In this document: in pieces, positions 53,263-61,514 of the stretch
How positions within the stretch are numbered: position 1 is the stretch's first letter
Layout: each line of letters starts with the position of its first letter
From: Chthoniobacterales bacterium
GTDB lineage: Bacteria > Verrucomicrobiota > Verrucomicrobiia > Chthoniobacterales > JAATET01
Direction: 5' to 3'
Assembly (NCBI GenBank): GCA_015655545.1
Contig: JAATET010000078.1
Location: 1 to 64,000, forward strand
Length of the DNA: 64,000 nt
Made by a program: the position numbers and the translations under genes
Notes under the pieces: model-generated
Told to the model about the DNA's origin: nothing
Seen by the model: the letters and a program-made list of their open reading frames with translations, nothing else
Database searches by the model: none

Positions 53263-53329
53263 GGAAGCATAACTTTGCCGATGTCGCGTTGGAACCATAA
53301 CCCTGCCGTTGCGGCAATGTTATGGTTCC
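53263..53329. repeat. Three-copy motif GGAAsCATAACnnnGCCG (two direct, one inverted)
   Basis: Copies at 53263-53280 and 53291-53308 (28-bp spacing), and inverted at 53312-53329. Copies 2 and 3 also form an 11-bp perfect inverted repeat (GGAACCATAAC/GTTATGGTTCC). The array lies between the TniQ-like remnant and the dnaN 3' end. It resembles the multiple transposase-binding sites at Tn7-like ends; alternatively it is an RNA hairpin at the end of dnaN, but no T-run follows. Confidence 0.6.
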
Positions 53330-53352
53330 GATGGCAAAACCATTCCCGCTTC

Positions 53353-54462
53353 CTACGCGGAAACACGCATCGGCATGATGACGTAGAGGAAGTCGGAATT
53401 GATCTTCAATACGCCGGGGCTCATCTCGTCGATGAGATGGAGATGAATCTCGTCGTTCGAGAGCGCCTTGAGCGGATCCATCAGATACTCGGGATTGAAT
53501 GCGATCGAGAAATCGCGGCCGCGGTAAGCGACCGCGAGCGATTCCTTGGCTTCGCCGATTTCCGGCGTGTTCGAGGTGACCTCGATATTGTTCTTCGAGA
53601 AGTTCAGCCGGATCGAGCTCGTCTTGTCACTGCTCAGCAACGAAACGCGCCGCACGCAGGTCAGGAACGTCTCGCGCTCGAGGACGATGACTTCCTTCAC
53701 ATCCTCGCTGGAGGGGATGACCTGCTTGTAATTCGGGTAGTTGCCGTCCACGAGTTTGGAAACGAGCAGCGAGCCATTGAGCTCGAAGGAAACGAGGTTG
53801 TCGCTCACCGAAAGCGTGATTTCGCCGTCATCGACGAGCAGGCGCTGGAGTTCGTTGATCGCCTTGGTCGGCACGATGAAATCGAGGTCGAGCTTGCCGG
53901 CAAGTTCGGCGTCGATCGTTTCCTCAAAAAGTGCGAGCCGGCGACCGTCGGTCGCGACGAGCTTGAGCGTGTTTTCCTTGAACGAAAAAAGAATGCCGTT
54001 CAGCACATAGCGAGTCTCGTCCATCGAGATCGCGTAAGAGGTTTTGCGCAGGCCATCCTTCAGCACTTTCTGCTGCAGCGAAATCGCGCGGGCATCCTTC
54101 GAGCTCGGGAAGGCGGGAAATTCGTCGCGGGCGAGACCGTAAATTTTGAAGAAGCTCTGTCCGCTGCGAATGCTGGAGATGCTCTTGGCATCGGTCTCGA
54201 TCTGAATGTCGCTCGCGGGCAGTTCGCGGATGATGGCGAGCAGGCGGCGGGCCGGCAAGGTGGTGGCGCCTGCCTTTTCGATGACGGCGGGCACGTCGCA
54301 GCGCAGGGCGACCTCCATGTCGGTCGTGCTCAAACGAATGCCCGTTTCCGTGGTCTCGATGAGGACGTTGGAAAGCACCGGAAGCGTGGTGCGGCTGCTG
54401 ACGACGTTCTGGGTCTTTTGCAGGCCCTCGAGGAGATTTTCTTTGGTGACGCTGAACTTCAT
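53353..54462 (-). CDS. dnaN: DNA polymerase III sliding clamp, beta subunit
   Basis: 369 residues from MKFSVTKENLLEGLQKTQNVV; an upstream GTG (54477) would add five residues. The ring-shaped clamp tethers polymerase to DNA. Three clamp domains with typical text: SSRTTLPVLSNVLIETTETG, ATDGRRLALFEE and VIMPMRV at the C-terminus. It lies 117 bp downstream of dnaA on the same strand, the conserved dnaA-dnaN arrangement near the origin. Confidence 0.97.
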   Translation of the reverse strand: MKFSVTKENLLEGLQKTQNVVSSRTTLPVLSNVLIETTETGIRLSTTDMEVALRCDVPAVIEKAGATTLPARRLLAIIRELPASDIQIETDAKSISSIRSGQSFFKIYGLARDEFPAFPSSKDARAISLQQKVLKDGLRKTSYAISMDETRYVLNGILFSFKENTLKLVATDGRRLALFEETIDAELAGKLDLDFIVPTKAINELQRLLVDDGEITLSVSDNLVSFELNGSLLVSKLVDGNYPNYKQVIPSSEDVKEVIVLERETFLTCVRRVSLLSSDKTSSIRLNFSKNNIEVTSNTPEIGEAKESLAVAYRGRDFSIAFNPEYLMDPLKALSNDEIHLHLIDEMSPGVLKINSDFLYVIMPMRVSA

Positions 54463-54579
54463 GGAAATGGGGTTCACGCACTGGGCGTGATGCGATCCGT
54501 GGTCTCTAACCGCCCACGGCGCGATGTGTCAAAATGAATCCTCCGGGGAGAGACGGCACGATCCTTCCCTTCCACCGTG

Positions 54580-55947
54580 CTAGCGCTGGAGCTGCGTCTC
54601 GATCGACCGGATCATGTGACGCGTGCGCTCGTCTTCGCCCATGCGACGCTTGATGAGTTTGCAGGCGTGAATGACGGTCCCGTGGTCCTTGCCGCCGAAC
54701 AAATCGCCGATCTCGATGAGCGTGGAGTTCGTCATCTGGCGCGAGAGATACATGGCGATCTGGCGCGGATAGGCGATGCTCGCCAGGCGGCGCTTGCTCG
54801 TCATGTCGGCGATGCGCAGGTCGAACATTTCCGCGACCTTGCGCTGAATCTGGTCGATCGTCACCGCCTTGCGCGCCTGTTCCTGGAAAATGTCGCGGAG
54901 CAGCGTCTCCATGTCCTCGCGAGTCACTTGGCGACCGGTCAGCGAACGATATGAAGCGACGCGCATGAGCGCGCCTTCGAGGCGGCGGACGTTGTTGCGG
55001 ATTTTATCGGCGAGAAATTCGATGATCCACTGGTCGAGCTCGATCTTGAGGCCGGCGGCCTTGCTTTGGAGAATCGCGATGCGCGTCTCCATATCCGGCG
55101 GCTGGAGCTCGGCCGTCATACCCCACTCGAAGCGGGAAACGAGGCGCTGCTCGAGTTTCTCGATCTCGCTCGCGGGGCGATCGCTGGAAAGGATGATCTG
55201 TTTGTGGCCGTCGTGAAGGGTGTTGAACGTGTGGAAGAACTCCTCCTGCGAACGCTCCTTGCCGGCGAGGAACTGGATGTCGTCGATCATCAACGCATCC
55301 GCGTGCCGGTATTTCTTGCGGAACTTCACCAGGAAGCCGTGCTGGATCGCATCGATGAACTCGTTCGTAAACTGCTCGCTCGAGAGATAAAAAACTTTCG
55401 CGCCCTTTCGCGAGGCGAGGATGTGGTGGCCGATGGCCTGGAGCAGATGTGTCTTGCCCAGCCCGCTGCCGCCGTAGACAAAGAGCGGATTGTAGGTTTT
55501 GGCCGGAGCCTGCGCGACGGCGAGCGCCGCGGCGTAAGCGAATTGGTTGTTCGAGCCGACGACGAAGGAGTCGAAGGTATTGCGCGGATTCATCCCGCTG
55601 GAAGCAGCCGTGCCGGTCACGCGCTCGCGCGACGCAGCCCGCGGAGGTTCGGGCTCGTCCACGACCTGGAGCGAGGAAGCCGACTCGATGTCGTCCGATT
55701 GCCGGGCAACGATACGTATCTCCCGGGCGCCTTCGAAAACATCCGCCACGGCCCCCTGGACCAAGGGCAGGTAGTTGCTCTCGATAAAAAACTTTTGGAT
55801 CGGGTTCGGCACCGAAAGCGTCAGCGAAGCGCCGTCGTCGCCGCACACCTCGACATCGCTGAACCAGCGCTGAAATCCGTCAGCGCTTACACGAGCGGCA
55901 ATACGCTCCGATATCGAGTTCCAGGTCGTCACAAAATCCTGCGTCAT
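54580..55947 (-). CDS. dnaA: Chromosomal replication initiator DnaA
   Basis: 455 residues. Domain I (SISERIAARVSADGFQRWFSD), a linker, AAA+ domain with Walker A VYGGSGLGKTHLLQAIGHH, Walker B ALMIDDIQFLAGKE, sensor and arginine-finger segments (SDRPASEIEKLEQRLVSRFE). Domain IV carries the DNA-binding signature GGKDHGTVIHACKLI after RQIAMYLSRQMT. It binds DnaA boxes and melts the origin; a candidate oriC lies directly upstream. Confidence 0.98.
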   Translation of the reverse strand: MTQDFVTTWNSISERIAARVSADGFQRWFSDVEVCGDDGASLTLSVPNPIQKFFIESNYLPLVQGAVADVFEGAREIRIVARQSDDIESASSLQVVDEPEPPRAASRERVTGTAASSGMNPRNTFDSFVVGSNNQFAYAAALAVAQAPAKTYNPLFVYGGSGLGKTHLLQAIGHHILASRKGAKVFYLSSEQFTNEFIDAIQHGFLVKFRKKYRHADALMIDDIQFLAGKERSQEEFFHTFNTLHDGHKQIILSSDRPASEIEKLEQRLVSRFEWGMTAELQPPDMETRIAILQSKAAGLKIELDQWIIEFLADKIRNNVRRLEGALMRVASYRSLTGRQVTREDMETLLRDIFQEQARKAVTIDQIQRKVAEMFDLRIADMTSKRRLASIAYPRQIAMYLSRQMTNSTLIEIGDLFGGKDHGTVIHACKLIKRRMGEDERTRHMIRSIETQLQR

Positions 55948-56369
55948 AAGCTACTTATGCACACTCCCGATTAGCTGCTGCGCAGGAGCTTCCTCATCGA
56001 TTCCTGCCCGCGCATGGATCGAGTCCTGATCGCCTGCGAAAAAGACAATGCCCGCCCTCAGCCTGTTTTCTCCCTGTCTGTCTCTGATAATCAACATGTT
56101 ACAAAATTCGTTTGAAAGAGAATGCTTAACGGCTCTTCGACGCAGTGCGGGATTGATTCTCGGGCATCGCTGGTGTTGTGTGGAACACTTGGCTGGAATT
56201 GGAGGAACATTTCACAAGTTATTCACAGAGCCGGACGCTTCGCTCGCCGCAACTGCCGAGAGGCTAAGAACCGATCGTTTTTGCCTCAAGGAAAAAGGTT
56301 ACGAAACCGACAAATTTAACATCGAAAATTGGCCAATAAAGCTTGACGTCGGGGAAGTCCCTGATGCTT
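55948..56369. other. oriC: Candidate oriC region upstream of dnaA
   Basis: About 420 bp without a gene, AT-richer than the flanks, with perfect DnaA boxes TTATGCACA (55955-55963) and TTATTCACA (56219-56227) and an AT-rich part at 56290-56340. A plus-strand frame (56048-56608) overlaps the symporter gene and lacks coding character. Position next to dnaA-dnaN supports an origin, but only two strict boxes are seen. Confidence 0.6.
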
Positions 56370-58088
56370 TCAAGCCCCGCGGGCCGAGCCCAAATTTTCC
56401 AGCTCGGCGCCCGCCCGGCGCTTCGCGTCGGCCGACACGATTTGGGCCGCGGGCGTGCGAAAACAAACCGCCACGGCAAAAGTCACGACGGTGCCAAAAG
56501 CGATGCGCCATGGAAACTCGATCGTCAGCAGCCACGATGGTTTCCACAAAACGGCATTCGGGATCGTGGGATGGAGCATCGCCCAAAGATCGTTGTGCAG
56601 TCCGCTGAGCAGCGAGACGACGAGGAAGCCGCAGAACATCGCGATGAGATTGCCTCGTTCGCTGCCGCGACGGCGGGTCAGCAGGCCGACGAGGAAAACG
56701 CCGAGCAGCGAACCGTAGGTATAGCCGAAGATGCCGAGCACGATCCCGATGATGCTCGTCTGCAAAACGATCTTCGCATACGCGGTAAGCGCGCCGATGA
56801 TGATGAGCAAGACCGCGAAGACCACCGTGGTGCGACGGGCCGCGCGAACGATATGCCGCGGCGAGGCGTCGCGATTGATGTAGGGGCGATACCAATCCTC
56901 GACGAAGCTCGTCGCCAGCGCATTGAGCGCGGTGCTCAGCGACCCCATCGCGGTCGCGAACAATCCGGCGACGAGCAGCCCGCGCAGCCCGACCGGCATC
57001 TCGTAAATGATGTAGTGCGCGAAAGGCGCGTCCATGCCCGGCTTTTGATAATAGCTCCACAGCAGGATACCGACGAAGAGGAAGCAGCACGCGAGCGGAA
57101 GGTCCACCAAGCCTGATAGAATCAAGGAAAGACGGCTGCGGTGATAATTTTTCGCCGTGAGCATTCGCTGCACCATGTCCTGGTCGGTGCCGTGCGTGCC
57201 GAGCGTGAGAAAGGTCGAACCGATGAGCGCGGCCCAGATCGTGTATTCGTTCTCGAGGATCGAGCGGACATTGCCGAAGAAGCTGAGCTGGGGCTGGATG
57301 CCGGAGTCGAAAAACGTCATCGCATGGCTGGCGATCTTTTCCGCGCTGGCTTGCGCGGCCGCCGGGCCGGCGCGGGCGACGACGGCGGGGTCGATGATGA
57401 CCTTATGCGTCGAGGCCACGACTTCGCCCAGGCCGCCGTGGATCGCGGAAAGCAGCGACCAGATCGCGAATCCCAACGCGCCAAACATGATCACCACCTG
57501 GATCACGTCGGTCCACACGACCGCCTTGATGCCGCCCATGGCGGTGTAAATTGCCGTGAGGCCCGTGACCATGATGAGCGCGCCGATATAGACGGGCATT
57601 TGCTCGAGCGGCTTGAGCTCGTGACCGGTCGCGAATTCGTAGCCGAGCACAAGCACGATGGCGGCGACATAGAGCCGCGTGCCGCTGGCCAGCGCCCGAG
57701 TGATCAAAAAAACGACGGAAGCCGCGTCCTTGGTGCGCCGCCCAAAACGAATGAAGAGGTATTCGTAAATCGAGACGACGCGGAAGTCGTAGTAGGGCTT
57801 GATGAAAATGTAGGCGATGAGGACGCGCGCCAGGATGGTGCCGATGGCGAGCTGCGCGTAGGCGAAATTGCGGTTCCCATAGCCCTCGCCCGGCGCGCCG
57901 AGAAAGGTGGCGGCGCTGATTTCGGCAGCCAGGAGCGACGCGAGCACCGCCCACCAGGGGATATTGCGATCGCCCGTGGCGAAACTTTCGATCGAGTTGC
58001 TGCCGCGGCCTTTGTAGAGGCCGATGCCGATGACAATGATGAAGTAGGCGAGAACGACGAGGCCGTCGATGAGCAGCCCGCGGTTCAT
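56370..58088 (-). CDS. Sodium:solute symporter (SSS family)
   Basis: 572 residues, about 13 hydrophobic helices, starting MNRGLLIDGLVVLAYFIIVI. Family landmarks: GRGSNSIESFATGDRNIPWW, AAEISAATFLGAPGEGYG and the later YTAMGGIKAVVWTDVIQVV, a classical SSS signature. The substrate (sugar, sialic acid, amino acid or carboxylate) is unknown. It begins 2 bp after the argA stop, so the two are co-transcribed. The C-terminus is truncated soon after the last helix with SARGA. Confidence 0.93.
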   Translation of the reverse strand: MNRGLLIDGLVVLAYFIIVIGIGLYKGRGSNSIESFATGDRNIPWWAVLASLLAAEISAATFLGAPGEGYGNRNFAYAQLAIGTILARVLIAYIFIKPYYDFRVVSIYEYLFIRFGRRTKDAASVVFLITRALASGTRLYVAAIVLVLGYEFATGHELKPLEQMPVYIGALIMVTGLTAIYTAMGGIKAVVWTDVIQVVIMFGALGFAIWSLLSAIHGGLGEVVASTHKVIIDPAVVARAGPAAAQASAEKIASHAMTFFDSGIQPQLSFFGNVRSILENEYTIWAALIGSTFLTLGTHGTDQDMVQRMLTAKNYHRSRLSLILSGLVDLPLACCFLFVGILLWSYYQKPGMDAPFAHYIIYEMPVGLRGLLVAGLFATAMGSLSTALNALATSFVEDWYRPYINRDASPRHIVRAARRTTVVFAVLLIIIGALTAYAKIVLQTSIIGIVLGIFGYTYGSLLGVFLVGLLTRRRGSERGNLIAMFCGFLVVSLLSGLHNDLWAMLHPTIPNAVLWKPSWLLTIEFPWRIAFGTVVTFAVAVCFRTPAAQIVSADAKRRAGAELENLGSARGA

Positions 58089-58090
58089 TC

Positions 58091-59374
58091 CTAGTGCGCG
58101 AGCTGCTTCACGAGCACTTTCGAGTTGCGGCCGCTCATCTGGTATTTTTCAAGGCGCGCCGCGGGCATGCGTTCGGGTGGCGCTTCCGTGTAACCGCCTT
58201 TTTGCTGGAGATACATGAAGGCCTGTGTCGAAAGGGCGAAGAGCGTGGTGAGACCTTTTTCCTTCGCGAGATTTTCGATGAAGGCCATGAGCTTGCTGCC
58301 GTAGCCTTGATTCTCGTGGGTCTTGCTCACGTAGAGGCACGCGAGCTCGCCCGATTTTTCCTCGGCGTAGACGTGCAATGCCACGCAGGCGACCGGCAGG
58401 CGATCGACCTCGAGCACCCAGTAGTCCTCGATATGCTCGAGGATGTCGTTGCGCGTGCGCCGCATGAGTTCCTCGCTCTGCACGGACTGCCGGATGAGCG
58501 CCATCACGCCGCGGACGTCTTTTTTGAAGATGCGCCGCACCTGCTGGTATTCGTTCGAATACACCATCGTGCCAAACCCCTCGTGACTGAAAATCTCGGT
58601 GAGCAGCGCCTCATTGATTCCGCCATCGAGCAGATGGGCGCGCCAAACGCCTTGTTTGCAGGCGCGGGCGGCGCACTCGAGCTTGGAGACGAGCCCGACC
58701 TCGGCGGCGGGGCGGTGCTTTTTGAGCAGATCGTCGGTCTCGCCGATGGACAGCAACCGCGGCATCCAGCTGGCGTTCGAAAACGTCGTGGAGGGCGTCA
58801 GAAAAATGAGTTTCGCGGCCTGCAGCGCCTCGGCGACCTCGACGGCGATGTTGTCGGAGTTCACGCGATAGGTGCGGCCCTCGCCGTCGAAGCCGAGCGG
58901 CGGAATCACGGGAACGATGCCTTCCTCGAGCAGGAGCTTGAGCGCCTTCGTGTCCACGCGCTCGACCTTGCCGGTGAATTGGTAATCGGTGCCGCCGAGG
59001 ATGCCGGCGGGATGCGCGATGATCGCGTTCAGGTAGGCGGCGCGCAGGTCCACGGCGGAGAGGCCTTCCATGATTTCGTTCGTGAGCCGGATGGCCGCGT
59101 CGATGCTGACTTGAAGGGTGGACGCGTCGGAAACGCCCGTGCCATCGGCATTCGAAAGCGCGATGCCGCGGCTGCGCGCAAGCTCCTCGATCTGCCAGCT
59201 TGCGCCATGCACGACGACGGTGCGGATGCTCAGCGAACGGAGCACGGCGAGGTCGAGCAGGATGTTGGAAAAATTTTTCGATGCGGCGACTGCGCCGTCG
59301 ACCGCGATCACGAAGGTGCGACCGCGGAAGCGGGGGACGTATTGGAGGATTTCGCGGAGGTCGGAGACGTTCAC
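58091..59374 (-). CDS. argA: N-acetylglutamate synthase (amino-acid kinase fold plus GNAT)
   Basis: 427 residues, the classical bacterial ArgA layout. It acetylates glutamate with acetyl-CoA, first step of arginine synthesis. N-terminal kinase-like domain (about 1-285): FRGRTFVIAVDGAVAASKNF, RTVVVHGASWQIE, YRVNSDNIAVEVAEAL, binding glutamate/arginine. C-terminal acetyltransferase (about 290-427): VRGVMALIRQSVQSEEL, ACLYVSKTHENQGYGSKLM (acetyl-CoA loop), MSGRNSKVLVKQL. The usual first-helix Lys-Gly of kinases is replaced, as in NAGS. It is upstream of a symporter in one operon. Confidence 0.94.
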   Translation of the reverse strand: MNVSDLREILQYVPRFRGRTFVIAVDGAVAASKNFSNILLDLAVLRSLSIRTVVVHGASWQIEELARSRGIALSNADGTGVSDASTLQVSIDAAIRLTNEIMEGLSAVDLRAAYLNAIIAHPAGILGGTDYQFTGKVERVDTKALKLLLEEGIVPVIPPLGFDGEGRTYRVNSDNIAVEVAEALQAAKLIFLTPSTTFSNASWMPRLLSIGETDDLLKKHRPAAEVGLVSKLECAARACKQGVWRAHLLDGGINEALLTEIFSHEGFGTMVYSNEYQQVRRIFKKDVRGVMALIRQSVQSEELMRRTRNDILEHIEDYWVLEVDRLPVACVALHVYAEEKSGELACLYVSKTHENQGYGSKLMAFIENLAKEKGLTTLFALSTQAFMYLQQKGGYTEAPPERMPAARLEKYQMSGRNSKVLVKQLAH

Positions 59375-59444
59375 GGCAAGGCGTGCATTTTATGTGCATG
59401 CCCTCGCGAAAGTGCAAGGGCCGAGGCGAAGCGCGCCCGCGGGC

Positions 59445-60473
59445 TCAAGCGGCGCCGGGCAGCTGCACGGGACGAAGGAGTTCCTCATCGACGAGGCGGT
59501 GGAGCATCTCGGGCGCCTCGAGGCCGCCCAATGCGCCGGTGCGACCGGCGAGCACCACGCGACAATTTGGAATGAAGCGGCTCAGGCGCTCGACCTGCGC
59601 GGGCGGAAAGCGGTCGGGCAAATCCGGCCAGAGCACGCTGACCGGCTGCGTAAGACGGCCGAGCTGGGTCTTGACGTCGTAGAGCAGCTGACCACGCAGA
59701 AAGGCGAGCAGTGCGTGCTCCGCGCCGTATTGGCCGGCGAAGCTGGTGAGCACTTCGACCACGTCGTCGCTGATGAGCGCGGGATCGCCAAAGCCGAACC
59801 GCGCGAGCCAGCTGCGGATGAAGGGGCGTCGCGCGAAATAGTTTCGATAAACGAAGCGATTGATGGAGGGGAGCCGCGAGAGCGTGGAGAGGCCGAGCGG
59901 CATGCGGCGCATCGAGGCATCGAGACCGAGCGGCGCGTAGAGGACGAGGCGCTGCACGAGATCGGGATGCTGGACGGCGAGTTTGACGGCGAGCGAGGCG
60001 CCGAATCCGGAGGCGACGATCGCGGTGGGGCGGCCCTGGCCGATCGTGAATAGCAGGTCCGCCAATGCGCGCACATGGTCGTCGGCATCGAGGCCGCGGC
60101 GCGGGCGCTCCGACTCTCCGAAGCCGATCAAATCAGGCGCGACGACTTCGTAGCCGACGGCGAATTGCGGATAGACGCGCGACCATTCGAAGGACGAGGC
60201 GCCGGGATAGATCCCATGCAGAAAAACGAGCAGCTCGCCGGCGCCGGACGTGTGATAGATAATTTCTCCGTGCGTGGTCTGGCAGACGCGCGTCGCGAAA
60301 ATCGCGGGGGAAATATTATCGGGCAATGGCTGGCGGGCCACCCGCTGCATGCCATAGCGGAGCGCAAGCGCGACTGCGCCGAGCAACCCCACACCGAGAC
60401 CCACGCCTAACGCGGGCTTCTTTTTCCAAAAATCCAGCACAGAACGACGGGCTACTCCTCGCCGAGAAAACAT
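59445..60473 (-). CDS. Membrane-anchored alpha/beta-hydrolase-fold protein lacking the catalytic Ser and His
   Basis: 342 residues. An N-terminal transmembrane anchor (PALGVGLGVGLLGAVALALRY) is followed by an alpha/beta hydrolase core: LLVFLHGIYPGASSFEW (oxyanion HG), VVAPDLIGFGESERP, then the nucleophile position in IVASGFGASLAVKLA, where Gly156 stands at the place of Ser. The acid position fits SVLWPDLPDRF, but the final His is missing in VVLAGRTGALGGLEAPEMLH. Unless Ser155 or Ser160 acts, it is a pseudoenzyme. It lies 18 bp downstream of purM on the same strand. Confidence 0.85.
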   Translation of the reverse strand: MFSRRGVARRSVLDFWKKKPALGVGLGVGLLGAVALALRYGMQRVARQPLPDNISPAIFATRVCQTTHGEIIYHTSGAGELLVFLHGIYPGASSFEWSRVYPQFAVGYEVVAPDLIGFGESERPRRGLDADDHVRALADLLFTIGQGRPTAIVASGFGASLAVKLAVQHPDLVQRLVLYAPLGLDASMRRMPLGLSTLSRLPSINRFVYRNYFARRPFIRSWLARFGFGDPALISDDVVEVLTSFAGQYGAEHALLAFLRGQLLYDVKTQLGRLTQPVSVLWPDLPDRFPPAQVERLSRFIPNCRVVLAGRTGALGGLEAPEMLHRLVDEELLRPVQLPGAA

Positions 60474-60491
60474 CGGCGCGCAAGCACGGCC

Positions 60492-61514
60492 TTAATTAAT
60501 CCGCACGACGCCCGAGCCAGGCACGATGCGGCCGATCACGCGACCTTTCGTTTGCCTGAGCACGGCCGGCGCGGATTTCCCGGAAACGATCAGCACCATG
60601 CCGATGCCCATGTTGAAAACCTGGAACATTTCCAGACGATCCACCTTTCCGGCTTTGCCGATGGTTTCGAAAATCGCGGGCACTTTCCACGCCGCCGTAT
60701 CGATCTCAGCGTCACGATCGGCGGGAAGCGCGCGCGGAAGGTTATCGATCAGGCCGCCCCCGGTGATGTGGGCGGCGGCTTTGAGCACACGCGGCGGGAG
60801 GCTCGCCATGAGCGGCTGGTAGTTTCGGTGCACGCGGAGGAGCTCGTCGCCGAGGGTGCTTTTTGCGGTGGTGACGCCCGCGAGTTTCGACCGCGGAGTG
60901 AGTTTCATTTTGTCGAAAAGAACGCTGCGCGCGAGCGAGTAGCCGTTCGTGTGGAGGCCGTTCGAGGCGAGGCCGATGAGCACATCGCCTTTACGGACGG
61001 CGGAACCGTCGAGCATTTTGGCGCGGTCGACCACGCCGACGATCGTGCCGGCAAGATCGTATTCGCCGGGCTGATACATGCCGGGCATCTGCGCGGTCTC
61101 GCCGCCGATCAACGCGCATCCGCCGGCCTTGCAGGCTTTGGCGAAGCCTTTGAGGATTTGCGTGAAGACCTTTGGCTCGAGCGTGGCGGAGGCGAGGTAA
61201 TCGAGGAAGAAAAGCGGGCGCGCTCCGACGACGGCGATGTCGTTGATGCAGTGATTGACGAGATCCTGGCCGATGGTGTCGTGTTTGTCCGCGGCGAAGG
61301 CGATTTTCAATTTCGTGCCGACGCCATCCACGCTGGAGACGAGCACGGGCTCTTTCATGCCCCGGAAATCGGGTTTAAAAAGCCCGCCGAAGCCGCCGAT
61401 CTTGCCGAGCACTTCGGGACCGTGCGTGTCGCGCACGAGCTTCTGGATTCCGCTTTTGACCTGGTTGCCCAGGTCCACATCGACGCCGGCGGCGGCGTAG
61501 GCTTTTTTGCTCAT
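60492..61514 (-). CDS. purM: Phosphoribosylformylglycinamidine cyclo-ligase (AIR synthetase)
   Basis: 340 residues. It closes the imidazole ring to form AIR in purine synthesis, using ATP. PurM-fold motifs: YAAAGVDVDLGNQVKSGIQ, VSSVDGVGTKLKIAFA, GQDLVNHCINDIAVVGARPL, GCALIGGETAQMPGMY and the C-terminal FNMGIGMVLIV. The ATG overlaps the purF stop (ATGA), so synthesis is coupled. Confidence 0.97.
   Translation of the reverse strand: MSKKAYAAAGVDVDLGNQVKSGIQKLVRDTHGPEVLGKIGGFGGLFKPDFRGMKEPVLVSSVDGVGTKLKIAFAADKHDTIGQDLVNHCINDIAVVGARPLFFLDYLASATLEPKVFTQILKGFAKACKAGGCALIGGETAQMPGMYQPGEYDLAGTIVGVVDRAKMLDGSAVRKGDVLIGLASNGLHTNGYSLARSVLFDKMKLTPRSKLAGVTTAKSTLGDELLRVHRNYQPLMASLPPRVLKAAAHITGGGLIDNLPRALPADRDAEIDTAAWKVPAIFETIGKAGKVDRLEMFQVFNMGIGMVLIVSGKSAPAVLRQTKGRVIGRIVPGSGVVRIN

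Noticed and set aside
53291-53329. Hairpin as a plain dnaN terminator
   Set aside because: The stem is good but no T-run follows on either strand, and the third direct copy is not explained by a terminator.
56048-56608. 186-residue plus-strand frame across the oriC region
   Set aside because: It overlaps the symporter gene on the other strand, has mixed composition and no recognisable domain.
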